From: Georgfuchsia toluolica
GTDB taxonomy: Bacteria > Pseudomonadota > Gammaproteobacteria > Burkholderiales > Rhodocyclaceae
NCBI RefSeq assembly: GCF_907163265.1
Contig: NZ_CAJQUM010000001.1
Coordinates: forward strand, 3,038,001-3,102,000
Reading direction: 5' to 3'
Length of the DNA: 64,000 bases
Shown here in pieces: positions 62,523-64,000 of this stretch. Below the pieces are notes generated by a model. That model had not been told where the DNA came from and did no database searches. It saw nothing but the letters and a program-made list of their open reading frames with translations. Position numbers and translations under genes: made by a program. How positions within the stretch are numbered: position 1 is the first letter of the stretch; each line of letters opens with the position of its first letter.

Positions 62523-63668
62523 CTACTTTTTCGCGCCGGCTGGCGCTGGCAGCGCGGCGGCAGGAAGCAGCGTTGCGACAGGATTCCATGGCACCGGCTT
62601 CACCGGGTTGCCGGGGCGGGCTTTCTGCAGGCCATTCACGATCACCTGCTCGCCACCCTTGAGTCCCTCCTCGATAATCCAGTCGGCGCCGGACATGGCC
62701 CCGGTTTTGACCGGCAACGGCGTGGCCTTGCCCTCGGCATTGACAATCATGACCGACTGGCCCTGCGGCGATATCTGGACCGCCCGCTGCGGCAACTTGA
62801 TGGCCTTGTCCATTTCGGCTTGCGGCACGCGGATGCGGACGAAGGTGCCGGGCAGCAGTTCGCGCTTCGGATTGGGGAACAAGGCGCGTAACTGGATCGA
62901 TCCCGTGTTCGGATCAACGGCGAGATCGGAGAATATCAACTTGCCGGGCTGCGGGTAGAGACTGCCATCTTCCAGCACCAGATTTACCCGCATTTGCCCG
63001 GACCGTTTCAGCTTGCCCGCCTTGATGGCCTGCTGCAGGCGCAGCACATCGGCATTGCTTTGGGTGAAATTAACGTAAATCGGGTCAAGTTGCTCGATGG
63101 TTGCCAGGAGCGTCGCCTCGCCCCTGCCGACCAGCGCACCCTCGGTAACCATGGTGCGGCCGATGCGGCCGGAAATGGGTGCCAGTACCTTCGCGTTTTC
63201 GAGGTCGAGTTTCGCCTTGGCCAGCGCTGCTTCGGCCTGCTTGACCTTGGCGACAGCCTGATCGTATTCCTGCTGGCTGACTGCCTTGATTCCGAGCAGG
63301 GGCTTGTAGCGCTCGACGGTTAGTCTGGCCACGGCAACATCGGCCTCGGCCGAATCCGCGTCCGCCTTGTAGGTGCGCGGTTCGATCAGGTACAGGCTCT
63401 TGCCGGCGGCGATATCGCTGCCTTCCTCGAACTGGCGTTTCTCGACCACCCCTTCCACGCGAGCCCTCACCTGCGCGGTACGCACCGCCTGAAGTCGGCC
63501 CGGCAGTTCCTGCGTCAGCGTTGCCGACGAAGAGGCGACAGTGATCACATCGACCTCGGGTGGCGGCATCGCGCCAGGCGCAGCCATGCCCGGACTCTTC
63601 TTGTCCCCGCCGCAGGCCGAGAGGAAGGCAGGGATTAATAGCAGCAGGGCAATTCGGTGGAGTTTCAT
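62523..63668 (-). CDS. RND efflux periplasmic adaptor (membrane fusion protein, AcrA type)
   Basis: 381-aa lipoprotein (LIPAFLSACGGDKK) linking pump and outer-membrane duct. Barrel-sandwich: VRARVEGVVEKRQFEEGSDIAAGKSLYLIEP; helical hairpin: KQAEAALAKAKLDLENAKVLAPISGRIGRTMVTEGALV. Start at ATG 63668 with GAGG 6 nt before; two upstream starts are possible. First structural gene after tetR, 8 bp from its stop. Confidence 0.93.
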   Translation of the reverse strand: MKLHRIALLLLIPAFLSACGGDKKSPGMAAPGAMPPPEVDVITVASSSATLTQELPGRLQAVRTAQVRARVEGVVEKRQFEEGSDIAAGKSLYLIEPRTYKADADSAEADVAVARLTVERYKPLLGIKAVSQQEYDQAVAKVKQAEAALAKAKLDLENAKVLAPISGRIGRTMVTEGALVGRGEATLLATIEQLDPIYVNFTQSNADVLRLQQAIKAGKLKRSGQMRVNLVLEDGSLYPQPGKLIFSDLAVDPNTGSIQLRALFPNPKRELLPGTFVRIRVPQAEMDKAIKLPQRAVQISPQGQSVMIVNAEGKATPLPVKTGAMSGADWIIEEGLKGGEQVIVNGLQKARPGNPVKPVPWNPVATLLPAAALPAPAGAKK

Positions 63669-63676
63669 AATGATCC

Positions 63677-64000
63677 TCATTGGGGGAGGTAGGCCCGCAA
63701 GAAACAATCGACGACGCGTTCGGTTTTTTTGGTGTCAGATAGCATCCCGGTTTCCATGTTTATCAGGCCACGCAGCCGGTCGTAATTGGACAGCATGCCG
63801 GTTAGCATCTCGGCGGCGAACTCCGGATCATCGCGGCGCAACTGTGAGCGCTCCATCGCTTTCGCCAGGAAGCGCGAGAGAACCCGGATGGTTTCCCGCG
63901 GGCCTTCGGCGAAGAAGTTGCCGGCAAGTTCCGGGAGACGCGGTGCTTCCGCCACGATGGTGCGGAACATGGACAAACCGCCCGGCCCCAGGACTTTTTC
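63677..64000 (-). CDS. TetR-family regulator, 3' part (start outside window)
   Basis: The readable C-terminal piece (about 107 residues) runs to the window edge: VLGPGGLSMFRTIVAEAPRLPELAGNFFAEGP, SRFLAKAMERSQLRRDDPEFAAEMLTGML, and ERVVDCFLRAYLPQ fit the ligand-binding domain of TetR regulators such as AcrR/TtgR. The N-terminal HTH is not in the window. As first gene before the pump operon it probably represses it. Confidence 0.85.
   Translation of the reverse strand, partial: EKVLGPGGLSMFRTIVAEAPRLPELAGNFFAEGPRETIRVLSRFLAKAMERSQLRRDDPEFAAEMLTGMLSNYDRLRGLINMETGMLSDTKKTERVVDCFLRAYLPQ

Noticed and set aside
60021-62891. 956-codon plus-strand frame opposite the RND pump
   Set aside because: Antisense shadow of a well-supported pump gene, His/Gln/Arg/Gly-rich with no domains.

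Overview
The window looks like chromosomal DNA of a betaproteobacterium, most like the Rhodocyclales / Nitrosomonadales (Sulfuritalea- or Denitratisoma-like). This rests on gene order and protein character: the end of the spc operon joined to the alpha operon, a cysI-DUF934-cysH operon, an rpe-gph-trpE-trpG-trpD-trpC order, the pilT-pilU / yggS-proC-yggT cluster, a DUF3567 protein, and an NsrR-NnrS nitric-oxide module expected in a denitrifier. The species cannot be fixed from the sequence alone.

Layout. 1-5.2 kb: ribosomal protein and secretion genes (rplO end, secY, infA, rpmJ, rpsM, rpsK, rpsD, rpoA, rplQ). They have an internal promoter before rpsM and a terminator-like hairpin between rpsD and rpoA. 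5.2-8.9 kb (minus): sulfate assimilation operon cysI-DUF934-cysH with dsbB as last gene. 8.9-15.6 kb: an Atm1-type ABC exporter, a YciA-type thioesterase, a Ser/Thr kinase with a cyclic-nucleotide-binding domain, argH, and a LytS/LytR-type two-component pair. 15.7-18.7 kb: a MarR-OmpA-like lipoprotein-ClC operon divergent from a Pal-like lipoprotein. 18.9-27 kb (minus): rpe, gph, a trp leader peptide, trpE, a membrane diguanylate cyclase, trpG, trpD, trpC, then a base-excision-repair pair (glycosylase, xth).

27-43.4 kb: housekeeping genes (apaG, nudJ-mnmA, ilvE, waaF, phosphomannomutase, pilT/pilU, yggS-proC-yggT, a Nudix-ThiE fusion, a DUF815 ATPase, mltA, amtB). Many of their intergenic gaps hold inverted elements built from arrays of 7-9-nt repeats. 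amtB has recognisable NtrC sites and a sigma-54 promoter. 43.4-50.2 kb looks like a plasticity zone: it opens with a 3' half of tRNA-Asn and holds small hypothetical genes, a PAS-GGDEF protein, a divergent class A penicillin-binding protein, and broken pieces of a band-7 gene and of serA.

50.2-57.4 kb: a cystathionine gamma-synthase-like enzyme with a MarR regulator, a Yip1 membrane protein, a GST, a PAS-only protein, and an NsrR-controlled operon (DUF59, DUF2249, nnrS, hemerythrin, DUF2249, FmdE-like) divergent from nsrR, with a clear NsrR-type palindrome between them. 57.4-57.9 kb is a gene-free stretch with a 79-bp mini-element carrying IS30-like inverted ends. 57.9-64 kb (minus): a tetR-MFP-RND-OMF multidrug efflux operon, the tetR gene being cut by the window edge.

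The most notable non-coding observations are the inverted short-repeat arrays (26-39 kb), the trp leader peptide, the amtB and NsrR control regions, the tRNA-Asn relic and the mini-IS.
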